Made by a program: the position numbers and the translations under genes
Shown: positions 35,092-44,726 of the stretch, piece by piece
How positions within the stretch are numbered: the stretch's first letter is position 1
How the letters are laid out: each line of letters starts with the position of its first letter
The notes under the pieces: generated by a model
The model's input: the letters and a program-made list of their open reading frames with translations, nothing else
Database searches by the model: none
What the model was told of the DNA's origin: nothing
Assembly: GCF_001635455.1 (NCBI RefSeq)
Contig: NZ_LWEH01000001.1
Coordinates: 1 to 64,000 of the forward strand
Source: Vibrio sp. HI00D65
Lineage (GTDB): Bacteria > Pseudomonadota > Gammaproteobacteria > Enterobacterales > Vibrionaceae
Length of the DNA stretch: 64,000 nucleotides
Direction of reading: 5' to 3'

Positions 35092-36099
35092 TTAAAGTGA
35101 ACGTCGCAAATGATCAGTAATAGGTTGTACACCAAATCGCACTGGATCCGTCACTGGCACTTGATAGGTCTCGGTCCATTCTTGGCACAATGTTTCAGCC
35201 TCTTCAATTCTAATCGCCGATGTATTCAGGCATATACCCACTAGCTTCACGTCTGGATTTGTTAATCGTGCGGCTTGTATATTTGCATCAATAGTTTGCT
35301 CTATTGTCGGCAATTTGGCATGCGGCAGATTGAGAATATGTGGTCGCCCTACTTCATGACATAGCAATAAAGCATCAGCTTGCGCACCATGTAATAAACC
35401 CAAACTCACTCCTGCAAAAGAGGGATTGAACAAAGAGCCCTGCCCTTCAATGATGTCCCATTCGTAGTCAGTAAAATCTGGGCTAATCGCTTCAACCGCA
35501 CCAGAGATAAAATCTGCCACCACTGCATCAATCGAAATACCGCAGCCTTCAATCAAGATGCCAGTTTGCCCTGTCGCTTTGAATTGAGCAGATATTCCCA
35601 CTTCTTTAAGCGATTTTTCTATCGCCAATGCAGAAAACATCTTGCCTACCGAGCAATCGGTTCCGACAGTGAGCAGGCGCTTCCCTTGGCGAGGCTTGCC
35701 ATTACCTACATTTAGAACACCATCAAAATGGCGCACATCATGAAGCTTAGTCAATCCTCGCTGCTGCATGTCAGCAAGCGGTGAAAATCCACTCAAGCGC
35801 TGGTGCATGCCCGATGCAATCTCAAATCCCATTTCTGCAGCTGCCAGTATGGTTGGTTGCCATGACTCAGGGATCACGCCACCCGGATTGGCTGTACCAA
35901 TAACAAGCGTTTTCGCTCCCTGCGCTTGTGCCTCTTGCAAGGTCATATCCGTCAAACCAAGAGAAACTGTCTCTGCTGTTAAACGTAATTGACCGAGGCA
36001 GATTTCAGGGCGCCATTGTTGAATACCACGAGCGGTTTTTGCAGCCAATAGGTCTGCAACATCCCCAAGAAAAAGAAGGTAAGGTTGAGCAATAGACAT
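35092..36099 (-). CDS. dgcN: DgcN, D-glutamate N-acetyltransferase (DUF1611)
   Basis: A 335-residue protein of the DUF1611 family. It has a P-loop-like motif TVGTDCSVGKM (about residues 142-152), typical of this family, and later QGSLFNPSF and LCHEVGRPH. Family members with a neighbouring enolase gene act in D-amino acid catabolism: DgcN acetylates D-glutamate before DgcA racemises it. The start at 36099 is chosen because TAGGA lies 6 bases before this ATG. It is the first gene of the pair and sits 150 bases downstream of a LysR gene on the same strand. Confidence 0.85.
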   Translation of the reverse strand: MSIAQPYLLFLGDVADLLAAKTARGIQQWRPEICLGQLRLTAETVSLGLTDMTLQEAQAQGAKTLVIGTANPGGVIPESWQPTILAAAEMGFEIASGMHQRLSGFSPLADMQQRGLTKLHDVRHFDGVLNVGNGKPRQGKRLLTVGTDCSVGKMFSALAIEKSLKEVGISAQFKATGQTGILIEGCGISIDAVVADFISGAVEAISPDFTDYEWDIIEGQGSLFNPSFAGVSLGLLHGAQADALLLCHEVGRPHILNLPHAKLPTIEQTIDANIQAARLTNPDVKLVGICLNTSAIRIEEAETLCQEWTETYQVPVTDPVRFGVQPITDHLRRSL

Positions 36100-36249
36100 G
36101 AGCATTCCTAGTTAATAAGTCCTTGTATAGATTTACTTTAATTAAGAAATTAAGCCCTGCCGAATACCAATTCATAGCGCACCTATAACATGATGTTATA
36201 GGCTGTAAACTGAGCGAAAAATATGGTGATAAATAAAGTTATTCGTTCC

Positions 36250-37128
36250 CTAACAAGAACCCTTCAGTACTGCAATGAACTGCTTGGTAACAATCGACTG
36301 CGGCGTGTGCTCGGCATACAAAGTCGATACTGAGAATGGAATCTCTGGCTGCAATGACAACACACAAACAGCATCCTCATTTTGGTACTGTTCTGCCGTC
36401 CACGGATCGACAATCGCAAAACCTGCTTGATGCTTAACCAGCTCCGCCGCAGCGCTGTATCCGCGTACCGATATCGGATGGTGGTAATGCTCATCGCGTG
36501 CAATCAAGCTTTGATGAAGCAGCAAACCCAGTGGATCACGACTATCGAGCCCGATGATTGGCAACGGATAATTGATTAAGTCATCAAGGGTTAAGTCTGC
36601 TGGTAGATGCTCAACAGTGTTAAATGGAACCAGAACCTGAAGGGATTTGGTTAATAGCGTTTCTGACAATATCGCAGGCGGTGCTTCATCTCCAAATACG
36701 ATAGCAATATCGAGTTCATGCTTTAACAACCCTGAACACAATTCGTCGCGATTGGCAGTCAGTAATTCAAAAGAGAGCTCTTGCTCGCGAGACATTTGGG
36801 CGATCACTAGTGTTAGTAATTTAGTTGCCAATATTGGTGGTGCACCAATACGTAAATGCTGATGGCCTTGCTTGACTTTGTTAGTTAAAGAACGGAATTG
36901 CCCCAGTTGTTGGTAGACCTTCTCCGCTTCTGGCAACAAAGTTTTCGCTTCAACTGTTGGCACCAGTCTGCCTTTAACACGCTCAAATAAGCCAAACCCA
37001 AGCTGTTGCTCGGTATGCGCTAGAATACGTGTCACGTTTGGCTGAGATACATGCAAACTACGTGCAGCTCCAGATACGGTTCCGGTCTGCATAATGGCGT
37101 AAAAGACTTCCAGTTGTCTTAGGTTCAA
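36250..37128 (-). CDS. dgcR: LysR regulator, probable DgcR
   Basis: A 292-residue LysR protein. The DNA-binding domain reads MNLRQLEVFYAIMQTGTVSG then SLHVSQPNVTRILAHTEQQLG. It lies directly upstream of dgcN-dgcA on the same strand, the order reported for the D-glutamate catabolism regulator DgcR. The 150-base gap to dgcN leaves room for a regulated promoter. The specific assignment depends on context; the sequence alone shows only a LysR member. Confidence 0.75.
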   Translation of the reverse strand: MNLRQLEVFYAIMQTGTVSGAARSLHVSQPNVTRILAHTEQQLGFGLFERVKGRLVPTVEAKTLLPEAEKVYQQLGQFRSLTNKVKQGHQHLRIGAPPILATKLLTLVIAQMSREQELSFELLTANRDELCSGLLKHELDIAIVFGDEAPPAILSETLLTKSLQVLVPFNTVEHLPADLTLDDLINYPLPIIGLDSRDPLGLLLHQSLIARDEHYHHPISVRGYSAAAELVKHQAGFAIVDPWTAEQYQNEDAVCVLSLQPEIPFSVSTLYAEHTPQSIVTKQFIAVLKGSC

Positions 37129-37211
37129 ATCGGTGTCCTTGTAATTGGCGAGCTCAATTAAACCATTAGACTAACACACACATTGCTATTAGAGGCTGAC
37201 ATAAACGAAGG

Positions 37212-38003
37212 TTACATAGCCTCCGCGTTGGATGTGTTGGTCATGTAATTCATTGGTGTCATGCCTGTTTTCTGACGAAAGAAATGAATAAATGCACTGT
37301 CACTGGAGAACTCCAACCTATCGGCGACATCCGATATGCGCATGCCACTCGACAGCAATTCAATCGCCCCCAACAAGCGCCACTGCTGACGCCAACTTTG
37401 ATATGGCATACCGGTTTCTTTATTAAAGATCCTAGTGATCGTCTTTTCACTCGCTCCTACAATCTGACTCAAGTATGCCAATGACGGTGCCATGAATTCT
37501 TTGTTATCGATATCTGATAGCCAAAATTTGAGACGATGATCTTGAGGTAACGGCAACGACAAGTACACCTCTTGCGAGTCGTTCAACTCTTCGATGAACA
37601 AATTCAACGTATTAATTTGCTCATTATTCGGCTTATCAAATGCCCAAAATGCCATTCGTTCAATCAAGACTCTCATCAACGCCGTGATATCAAAAATCAT
37701 CACACCTCTAGGCAAGCGCTCTGACAAGGATGGATCAAAGTACAGTGAGCGATATTGGGTAATGTTGGTCATCTGAGCATCGTGTTGGACGCCTTTCGGG
37801 ATCCATGCAGCCCTCATTGGGGGCAAGACATACTTCACATCTTCCAATGTGATTGTCATGCATCCGTGCTTCGAAAACAGTAATTGGTCTTTTTCATGAA
37901 AATGTATGCCGGAAACGTGATTAGAAACCTCAGCAGCAACACCAACGACTAACCCGTTATGGTCATCTGCACAAAAGTCATCTTGTTCTGAAATCAATGC
38001 CAT
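37212..38003 (-). CDS. AraC-family regulator with cupin N-terminus
   Basis: A 263-residue regulator. The N-terminal cupin half shows HFHEKDQLLFSKHG and PPMRAAWIPKGVQHDAQ. The C-terminal half has the AraC double helix-turn-helix (LAYLSQIVGASEKTITRIFN, then ISDVADRLEFSSDSAFIHFFRQKTG). The type resembles NimR/RipA-like regulators, which control a divergent transporter. Here the divergent neighbour is an MFS efflux gene, its likely target. The start 38003 follows GAGGACGGG. Confidence 0.88.
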   Translation of the reverse strand: MALISEQDDFCADDHNGLVVGVAAEVSNHVSGIHFHEKDQLLFSKHGCMTITLEDVKYVLPPMRAAWIPKGVQHDAQMTNITQYRSLYFDPSLSERLPRGVMIFDITALMRVLIERMAFWAFDKPNNEQINTLNLFIEELNDSQEVYLSLPLPQDHRLKFWLSDIDNKEFMAPSLAYLSQIVGASEKTITRIFNKETGMPYQSWRQQWRLLGAIELLSSGMRISDVADRLEFSSDSAFIHFFRQKTGMTPMNYMTNTSNAEAM

Positions 38004-38167
38004 TGAGCAACCCGTCCTCATTTCGATATTTTATGTGCTAATCTCATTATAAGACATTAGCATATAATGCCTATAATAGTACCTGTTCTGTTATCCCCCC
38101 TGATTAAAAGGTTCAGGAAATAACTAAATCATTACTATGTTAATTAGAGGTATTTGAAAACAAAAAA

Positions 38168-39319
38168 ATGAACAAGATTATTGGAAAAATTTCGATCCCA
38201 TTGGCGGTTGTGTTGCTAATGTTTCCACAAATAGTAGAAACCATGTATAGCCCAGCTCTGACTTCTGTAAAAAACCACTTTGGGGTTAGCGGTAGTGAAG
38301 CGGCACAAGCGATGTCTATATTCTTTATTGCTTTTGCGTTCGGAGTCGTATTCTGGGGTCGCATGTGTGATGTTATAGGGAGACGAGTTTCAACCTTACT
38401 GGGTTTGACCGTCTTTATCATTGCAGCGCTGTTTACCATGTTAGCACCGACTTTTACTTTGATGCTCACAGGGTTTGGCTGCTGTGCCTTTGGTGCTGCT
38501 GTTGGTTCTGTTTGCACCCAAACTATTATTCGTGATGGCTACCAAGGTAAAGAACTCAGCCACGTATTCTCGATTGTGGGTACCTCTATCGGTATAAGCC
38601 CTGTTGTTGGGATGCTAGCCGGTAGTTGGTTGACATCTGTGGGTGGCTATAAATGGGTATTCATGGCTATGGTGATACTTGTGGCTGCCTTACTGGTGTG
38701 GTCATTAAGTAAACTGCCAGAAACAAAGCCAACCAATACAAAACGAGACAGCCTAATTTCTGTTGCTTTAAAAATGCTAACTGATGCACACATCTGGTAC
38801 GTAACCCTAATGGTTGGTCTATTTAATATAGCGCTATTCTCGTACTACAGTATCGCACCATTCATGTTTGAACATTTAGGTGCAAGTGTGAACTTTTTTG
38901 GTAACACCGGTTTTGTCCTTGCGATGGGTTCAGTATTAGGATCTGTTATTAATATGAAGCTTATTCGCATGCATTTAAGCCATGACAAAATTGTAGCGTT
39001 TGCGTCTTGCCTATTACTGATTGCTGGCATTGGTGTATTTATCATGCAGGAATCTGTTTGGTTCTTCATCCCAATGGTATTTGTATCATTATCATTCGGG
39101 CTTGCATTACCGAATTTGCTTAGTGGTGCTTTGACTAAGTATCACGACCACCTAGGCAGTGCCGGAGCTCTATTAGGCCTGTTCTATTACTTGATTATTG
39201 GCTTTGGCTTACACAGAGCAGCCGAGTTCGCCGACTTAGCATTGACGCTTTTGGCTTGCGCTGTTGCCGCCATTGTATTGGTTATCATGCACTCTCTGCA
39301 TCAGATGAAACGTCAATAG
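38168..39319 (+). CDS. MFS efflux transporter, Bcr/CflA-like
   Basis: A 383-residue transporter with twelve membrane helices. The loop 2-3 motif reads GRMCDVIGRR, and motif C-like GISPVVGMLAGSWL in helix 5 marks a drug/H+ antiporter. The cargo may be a drug or metabolite; related pairs with NimR-type regulators export inhibitors. It is divergent from the AraC regulator across 164 bases and followed by a strong terminator. Confidence 0.85.
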   Translation: MNKIIGKISIPLAVVLLMFPQIVETMYSPALTSVKNHFGVSGSEAAQAMSIFFIAFAFGVVFWGRMCDVIGRRVSTLLGLTVFIIAALFTMLAPTFTLMLTGFGCCAFGAAVGSVCTQTIIRDGYQGKELSHVFSIVGTSIGISPVVGMLAGSWLTSVGGYKWVFMAMVILVAALLVWSLSKLPETKPTNTKRDSLISVALKMLTDAHIWYVTLMVGLFNIALFSYYSIAPFMFEHLGASVNFFGNTGFVLAMGSVLGSVINMKLIRMHLSHDKIVAFASCLLLIAGIGVFIMQESVWFFIPMVFVSLSFGLALPNLLSGALTKYHDHLGSAGALLGLFYYLIIGFGLHRAAEFADLALTLLACAVAAIVLVIMHSLHQMKRQ

Positions 39320-39335
39320 CCTTAACCCTTAAAAT

Positions 39336-39364
39336 AAAAAACCACCTTGTTAGGTGGTTTTTTA
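39336..39364 (+). terminator. Terminator of the MFS gene
   Basis: An 11-bp stem AAAAACCACCT / AGGTGGTTTTT with a TGTT-type loop and T tail. Confidence 0.92.
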
Positions 39365-39401
39365 TTACTGAAATACATTAACTAATATAAAGGTAACTAA
39401 A

Positions 39402-39515
39402 ATGACAATGTTAATTTATGCCGCGTTATCTATTGCGAGCATCTTCTTTATATTTGCCATCGTCAAATATATTTTAAATCTGTTTACCTTCGATTTTAGC
39501 GATATTGAATTTTAA
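39402..39515 (+). CDS. Candidate 37-residue membrane peptide
   Basis: A short frame starting MTMLIYAALSIASIFFIFAI, with an AAAGGT ribosome site 7 bases upstream. It encodes one membrane helix (about residues 3-24) followed by FTFDFSDIEF with an acidic end. It lies just after the MFS terminator, so it needs its own promoter, and TAATATAA precedes the ribosome site. No family is recognised. The good ribosome site and clean hydrophobic profile are the evidence. Confidence 0.45.
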   Translation: MTMLIYAALSIASIFFIFAIVKYILNLFTFDFSDIEF

Positions 39516-39539
39516 AAACATCTAACAACGAGCGTCAGA

Positions 39540-40055
39540 TTAGCACTTCTCCTTGATAACCAAGTGGTTGCGGTTATCGCGGCTTTTCTTAATCAGCTCG
39601 TTACTCTCGTCCATTTCATCTGACTTAGCAAGGCGGTCATAAAGTAGCACATTCACGGTTGCAGCCAAGTTCATGCACCCAACCGTTGGAACGTAAACCA
39701 CGTGATCAGCTCGATCGGCCACGTCTTGAGCAATAGAACCGTCTTCTGGGCCAAAAATGTAAATCGCGTTTTCTGGGTGTTTAAAACGTGGCAGTGGCGT
39801 AGCACCTTCCGCAAGTTCCACACAAACGATTTTGGTTTCAGGGTCAAGGTTATCTAAAAACGACTCAACGCCCGTCAACGGAATAGTACGCGTAGCACTC
39901 TTGGTATCAGTGTGAAATTTAGCGGCTTTTTCGTAGCGTTGCCCTGTGTATTTAACTTCGTCGACCTGATAACAACCAGCCGCACGCATGACAGCACCCA
40001 CGTTTGTCGGGCTTTTAGGGTTAGTTAAACCAATAGTCACATGGCTTTTGTTCAT
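39540..40055 (-). CDS. SpoU/TrmH-type RNA 2'-O-methyltransferase
   Basis: A 171-residue SPOUT methylase. Motif 1 is LTNPKSPTNVGAVMRAAGC (residues 10-28), motif 2 YIFGPEDGSI and motif 3 VPTVGCMNLAATVNVLLYD, which form the knotted SAM site. The size is that of catalytic-core-only enzymes such as TrmL and TrmJ without extra RNA domains. Its target may be a tRNA or rRNA ribose; the exact position cannot be read from sequence. A Lys-rich C-terminus (LVIKEKC) could help RNA binding. It is monocistronic. Confidence 0.88.
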   Translation of the reverse strand: MNKSHVTIGLTNPKSPTNVGAVMRAAGCYQVDEVKYTGQRYEKAAKFHTDTKSATRTIPLTGVESFLDNLDPETKIVCVELAEGATPLPRFKHPENAIYIFGPEDGSIAQDVADRADHVVYVPTVGCMNLAATVNVLLYDRLAKSDEMDESNELIKKSRDNRNHLVIKEKC

Positions 40056-40343
40056 GAATCTTTCTCACTTAGCGAATAGAAATAGTAGGGTGCTACAAAG
40101 CGCCGCATTCTAACAAAGCAACGTAGAATTCAAAAGCATCGAAACAAAAGGCCCGAACAAAAAGGACTTTTTCACCATCTAGCCTGATTGGAACAAATGT
40201 CACAACAAACATCTAACAGCCATCATATTTATAAAACAAAATCGCTCTGGGGTAACAATTCATCAATAAGCTCATTTACAAATAGCAACTGCATTCATAT
40301 TGTGTTTTTAAAGTTGCACAAGACGATCAAACAGGAAGTAGAC

Positions 40344-42005
40344 ATGACCCTAACCATCAAAAAACGTCTTTATATTCTCTCTTTCATTCCTCTGCTACTG
40401 ATGGCCATCGGAATGATGAGCGTAACATATATGAAGAGTGCAGCGCTGACCGCGCAACAAGTCGAATCCACACGCAGCAAAATGATGGCCATGAAAGAAA
40501 AGGAACTTAAAGCTTATCTACAAATGGCCCAGTCTTCTATCAGCCCGCTCTTAGAACGAGGTGCAACTTTAGAAGATGGCTTGCCAACCTTAAGAACACT
40601 AGAGTATGGCGAGTCGGGCTATATCTTTGGTTACGACTCTAAAGGAGTGAGAATATTCGCAGGGCAAAATACCGATGGTATTGGAAAAAATTATTATGAC
40701 TTGCAAGATAAAAAAGGCCATTACCTGATTCGTGATCTTATTAAGAACTCAAAGCTTGGCAAATTCACTACCTACTATTTTCCAAAACTTGGCCAGTCGG
40801 AAGCACTACCAAAACTCAGCTACTCAATATTTATTCCGCAATGGGACTTAATGCTTGGTACTGGCTTTTACACAGACGACATTGATGCAGTCATCGCCGA
40901 GATGAAAGAGAGTTCAAACGTTGCACTACAAAGCTCACTCACCGCGATTACACTTTTTTGTGGTTTGATCGCTCTATTGGTTACTCTATTTGCCATTGCT
41001 GTAAACCGTACTATTATGAAGCCCATAGAACAGTTCGATCTGTCAATTAAGGCTTTCGCAACTGGTGAAGCCGACTTAACAGCTCGAATGGAAACATTCA
41101 AAGTACCGGAATTCGCGAAGCTTAGCGAGAACTTCAATGCTTTTGTTACTAACCTGCAAACCATTATTCGCAGTGTAAGCGAGGTAGGTCAACAAGTTGT
41201 GTCTGAAACATCCAGCATGTCTTCTCGCGCAGCTCAAGTTGATGAACTCGCGACAGGGCAACGGGAAGAAACTGAACAAGTCGCTACCGCTATGACAGAG
41301 ATGACAACAACGGCTCAGGAGATATCAAGCAACGCTAGCCAAGCCGCGGATTCAGCGAAGCTTGCAGAGGGCAATGCCAAAGAAGCTCAGCAAATCGTAA
41401 ACGCGGCGGCTGATTCAGTAGCTGTTTTAGCCAGTGAGGTGTCGGAAGCTAACGCTGTCGTGTCTCGTTTAGAAGACGATGTTCAGAACATCTCCTCTTC
41501 GTTAGCTGTCATTCAAGACATTGCCGAGCAAACCAATCTATTGGCACTGAATGCTGCAATTGAAGCCGCTCGAGCAGGTGAACAAGGCCGAGGGTTTGCA
41601 GTAGTCGCCGATGAGGTTCGTAAGCTGGCGAGCCGAACTCAGGAGAGTACAGGTGACATACATGAAATGATTGAGCAGCTAAAAGCCGCTTCAGATGCCG
41701 CAGTGAAAGCGATGGATTCAAGTCAGAATAGAAGTACTCAAACCGTCGAAGAGGCGAACGCTGCCGCAACTGCACTGGCGAAGATCCAAGAATCGATCGA
41801 TACCATCATGGATATGAACTCGCTTATTGCGACAGCAACCGAACAGCAAAACATTGTCGGCCAAGAGATATCTCAACGTATTGTCGTCATATCAGACCAA
41901 AGCTCTCAATCGGCATCGCTAGCCAACCAAAACCGCGCTGGTAGCCAAAACCTCAATAACCGCGCGAATGAACTTTACCACTTGGTCGACCGTTTCACGG
42001 TCTGA
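40344..42005 (+). CDS. Methyl-accepting chemotaxis protein with single Cache domain
   Basis: A 553-residue chemoreceptor. It has a first membrane helix (about 10-30), a periplasmic sCache_2-type sensor ([28 protein letters not shown]), a second helix (about 195-215), HAMP, and a long coiled-coil signalling domain with the conserved hairpin tip [23 protein letters not shown] 40344 is chosen because AGGAAG precedes it; the open frame extends 52 codons upstream without a good ribosome site. sCache_2 sensors often bind small organic acids. It lacks the C-terminal NWETF-type CheR tether. Confidence 0.92.
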   Translation: MTLTIKKRLYILSFIPLLLMAIGMMSVTYMKSAALTAQQVESTRSKMMAMKEKELKAYLQMAQSSISPLLERGATLEDGLPTLRTLEYGESGYIFGYDSKGVRIFAGQNTDGIGKNYYDLQDKKGHYLIRDLIKNSKLGKFTTYYFPKLGQSEALPKLSYSIFIPQWDLMLGTGFYTDDIDAVIAEMKESSNVALQSSLTAITLFCGLIALLVTLFAIAVNRTIMKPIEQFDLSIKAFATGEADLTARMETFKVPEFAKLSENFNAFVTNLQTIIRSVSEVGQQVVSETSSMSSRAAQVDELATGQREETEQVATAMTEMTTTAQEISSNASQAADSAKLAEGNAKEAQQIVNAAADSVAVLASEVSEANAVVSRLEDDVQNISSSLAVIQDIAEQTNLLALNAAIEAARAGEQGRGFAVVADEVRKLASRTQESTGDIHEMIEQLKAASDAAVKAMDSSQNRSTQTVEEANAAATALAKIQESIDTIMDMNSLIATATEQQNIVGQEISQRIVVISDQSSQSASLANQNRAGSQNLNNRANELYHLVDRFTV

Positions 42006-42035
42006 TGTGAAGCGTTCAATAAAAATAACCTTAAC

Positions 42036-42073
42036 AAAAGAGCTTTAGAGTTTAGTTTCTTCAGCTCTTTTTT
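42036..42073 (+). terminator. Terminator of the chemoreceptor gene
   Basis: The stem AAAAGAGCT / AGCTCTTTT is followed by TTACG. The 18-base loop can pair further. Confidence 0.8.
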
Positions 42074-42098
42074 ACGTCTATGAACAGACTGTTCAAAA

Positions 42099-42968
42099 CT
42101 AATCTAATTGTTCAGAAAGGAAGTCCACCAGTAGACGTACCTTTGAAGACAGATTACGATTTTGAGGATAAAGCGCCCAAATACCTTCTTTATCGTCTCG
42201 ATAATCAGAAAGCACCTCAACTAACTCTCCAGAGTCTAGATCTTCACTCACATAATATTCTGGTAACTGTACCAAACCTATGCTTTGCTTTGCTGCTTCT
42301 AACAAAGCCAAACCACTATTGCACTTAATACGCCCATTAACACGCACCGAGCGAGGACGACCATTTTCTTTAAAGCGCCAATGCTCAAAACCACCAACCA
42401 AACATTGATGATTGCTCAATTCGGAGATTGTGTGAGGCTCACCGTAACGTTCGATATAGTCAGGGCTTGCACATACGTAGAGCTGTCGTTGCGAAAGCCT
42501 CTTCGCCACAAGACTTGAATCTTCTAATCGACCCAGGCGAATCGCAACATCCACGCCAGAGTCGATCAAGTCAAGCTTTTGGTTAGTCAGCATTAGCTCT
42601 AACTCAACTTGAGGGTGAAGCTTTAAAAACTGATGGAGTAATGGTGCAAGCTGGCGCTCGCCATAAGTCACAGGAGCTGTCACCTTCAGTAATCCTTTCG
42701 GTGTCGATTGCATTTGAGTAACTGCTAACTCCGCAATTTCTAATCCCTCGACTAACAATTTACATTGCTGATAATATAGCTGCCCGGCTTCAGTTAATGA
42801 AACCTTTCGAGTCGTTCGGTTAAGCAGTTTCACCGCGAGACGCTCCTCGAGGTTTGCTACTCTGCGACTAATTTGAGCGACCGATGTAGCAAGCTTCTGC
42901 GCTGCACCAGTAAAGCTTTCACGCTCTGCAACTGCAACAAACTCACTAACTCCTTCCCAATTGGCCAT
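42099..42968 (-). CDS. LysR-family transcriptional regulator
   Basis: A 289-residue LysR protein with a DNA-binding N-terminus (WEGVSEFVAVAERESFTGAA, then SVAQISRRVANLEERLAV). The effector domain ends LYPQNRNLSSKVRLLVDFL. The subgroup resembles YafC/DmlR-type regulators. It is convergent with the chemoreceptor gene and not clearly paired with a target, since the divergent neighbour DUF3010 gene is 250 bases away. Confidence 0.9.
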   Translation of the reverse strand: MANWEGVSEFVAVAERESFTGAAQKLATSVAQISRRVANLEERLAVKLLNRTTRKVSLTEAGQLYYQQCKLLVEGLEIAELAVTQMQSTPKGLLKVTAPVTYGERQLAPLLHQFLKLHPQVELELMLTNQKLDLIDSGVDVAIRLGRLEDSSLVAKRLSQRQLYVCASPDYIERYGEPHTISELSNHQCLVGGFEHWRFKENGRPRSVRVNGRIKCNSGLALLEAAKQSIGLVQLPEYYVSEDLDSGELVEVLSDYRDDKEGIWALYPQNRNLSSKVRLLVDFLSEQLD

Positions 42969-43215
42969 GCCTTTACCTTGTGCTGAACTACGGATACCAA
43001 TGCAGTGTATTGAAGTTACCGATCTCTGTCACCTTAATCAGCAGACTTTACCCATAAATATCAGTTACCTTTGGCTATCGGACTTTTTCAAGCAGCTTTG
43101 TTTTGAGTTCAAATATCGACTAATTTAGAATTATTTGTGACGAATCCTCTCAAATAGTGGAGAAGTATCAGAAATAACACCATAATATACTGCTCTAAAA
43201 TAAGTAGGTAAGAAC

Positions 43216-43641
43216 ATGAAAATTTGTGGTGTTGAAATCAAAGGTAACGATGCAGTCATCTGTCTTCTTTCTCTGTCAGATGGTGTATTTAACATCCCTG
43301 ATTGCCGAGTTTCTAAGGTTTCTATCAGTGACGCTAACGACACACAGAATATGAAAGACTTTCAATTCTCTTTTGCAAAGTTAATGGAAGATTACCAAGT
43401 AGAAAAAGTAGTGATTCGCCAACGCCAAACTAAAGGTAAATTTGCTGGCGGTGGCTTCGGCTTCAAGCTAGAGGCTGCGATCCAACTGATCGACGGCCTA
43501 AACGTTGAAGTTGTTTCTCCGGCAGACATCAAAGAGAGCCTAAAGCGCAACCCTCTAATGATGAAGTTCAAAGAGACGGGTCTTAAGCAGTACCAAGAAG
43601 CACCGTTTACAACGGCTTACGCTTGCTTGATGAAGCGATAA
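43216..43641 (+). CDS. DUF3010 family protein
   Basis: A 141-residue protein that matches DUF3010, a family common in vibrios and other gammaproteobacteria. The sequence begins MKICGVEIKGNDAVICLL, a beta-strand pattern like the RNase H-like fold, with later VVIRQRQTKGKFAGG. Ribosome site AGG precedes the ATG. The function is unknown; the acidic residues expected of an active RNase H fold are not clearly in place. It is monocistronic. Confidence 0.88.
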   Translation: MKICGVEIKGNDAVICLLSLSDGVFNIPDCRVSKVSISDANDTQNMKDFQFSFAKLMEDYQVEKVVIRQRQTKGKFAGGGFGFKLEAAIQLIDGLNVEVVSPADIKESLKRNPLMMKFKETGLKQYQEAPFTTAYACLMKR

Positions 43642-43671
43642 TCCAAAGCCGCTAGAAAGTTATTGATAGAG

Positions 43672-43702
43672 AAAGAGCCTGAGTATTCAGGCTCTTTTTG
43701 TT
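43672..43702. terminator. Bidirectional terminator
   Basis: The stem AAAGAGCCTGA / TCAGGCTCTTT lies between the convergent DUF3010 and EamA genes, with TTGTTTTT on the right. Confidence 0.9.
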
Positions 43703-43703
43703 T

Positions 43704-44603
43704 TTAACGGTTTAAAGCCGCTGGTCTTCGGAACCTAATCAATTCGGGTTTCTTCACTACCAGATAAACCGCAGTGGCTGACAGCGCAAAGCCCATTGCA
43801 CCATAGACATCGAATGACTCGCCGAAGATAAGCCACGCTTGAATTGCGGTCGTCGGTGGTACGAGATAGAACACTGATGCCACATTTGAAGACGCCCCAT
43901 TCTCCACCATGTAAAGCAACAGCAGTATTGCGACACAAGATAGAACGACCACCAGCCAAATCAGCGTTAACGTGAATTCTAGCGTCCAGCTCACCTGCAT
44001 GGTTTCGTAACGCATAGCGAAAGGCAGGAACAACGTTGCCGAGGCCAAGTATTGCACCATTGCACCACCCACCATGTCTGTCCCCTTACAAAAACGCTTT
44101 TGATATAAAGTGCCGCAGGTAATACCTACCAATGAGACTAAGCATAGCAGTGTCGCCAGGACTTTTTGGTTATCCGATTGCCATTCAATATTCCCCATTA
44201 GCACCAAACCAATCCCCACAAAGCCAAGCGCTAAACCAAGCCATTGCGCAAAGTTAAAACGCTGTGAGGTGCAGCTGACCATGATCAGCGCGGTAAGAAT
44301 AGGTTGTAGACCCACCAGTAAAGAGCTCAAACCTGCTGGCATCCCCATATCAATCGCCAGATAGGTACCACCGAGGTAAAAACCATGAATCAATATCCCA
44401 ACCACACACGCATGAAAAAATGCTCGACCACGAGGGATACGACGTTTAAGGATTGCAATCAAAACCAAGAACAGTGCCACGTTGGCTACCATCCTAAGTG
44501 ACAATAACGTTGCAGGCTCTGCGTATTCCACACCAAGACGTGCGCCCACAAAACCTGACGACCACAATATTACAAACACGAACGGAATCATTTTAATCAG
44601 CAT
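43704..44603 (-). CDS. EamA/DMT-family transporter
   Basis: A 299-residue membrane protein with ten predicted helices in two EamA repeats. The first begins IPFVFVILWSSGFVGARLGV and the second GITCGTLYQKRF. Such drug/metabolite transporters export amino acids, their analogues or other small metabolites. AGAGG lies before the ATG. It is divergent from a MocR-type regulator, a classic pairing in which the regulator senses an amine or amino acid through pyridoxal phosphate and switches on the exporter. Confidence 0.9.
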   Translation of the reverse strand: MLIKMIPFVFVILWSSGFVGARLGVEYAEPATLLSLRMVANVALFLVLIAILKRRIPRGRAFFHACVVGILIHGFYLGGTYLAIDMGMPAGLSSLLVGLQPILTALIMVSCTSQRFNFAQWLGLALGFVGIGLVLMGNIEWQSDNQKVLATLLCLVSLVGITCGTLYQKRFCKGTDMVGGAMVQYLASATLFLPFAMRYETMQVSWTLEFTLTLIWLVVVLSCVAILLLLYMVENGASSNVASVFYLVPPTTAIQAWLIFGESFDVYGAMGFALSATAVYLVVKKPELIRFRRPAALNR

Positions 44604-44726
44604 TACAAACCTCTGGTCAACTCTTCATCAATGCTGTTACCTTAGTTGGGTACAGATAACTAATAAAGATACAGATATAACACTTTAAATGGTTACAGAT
44701 TGATAATTATGGAACGGGAGAACCGC

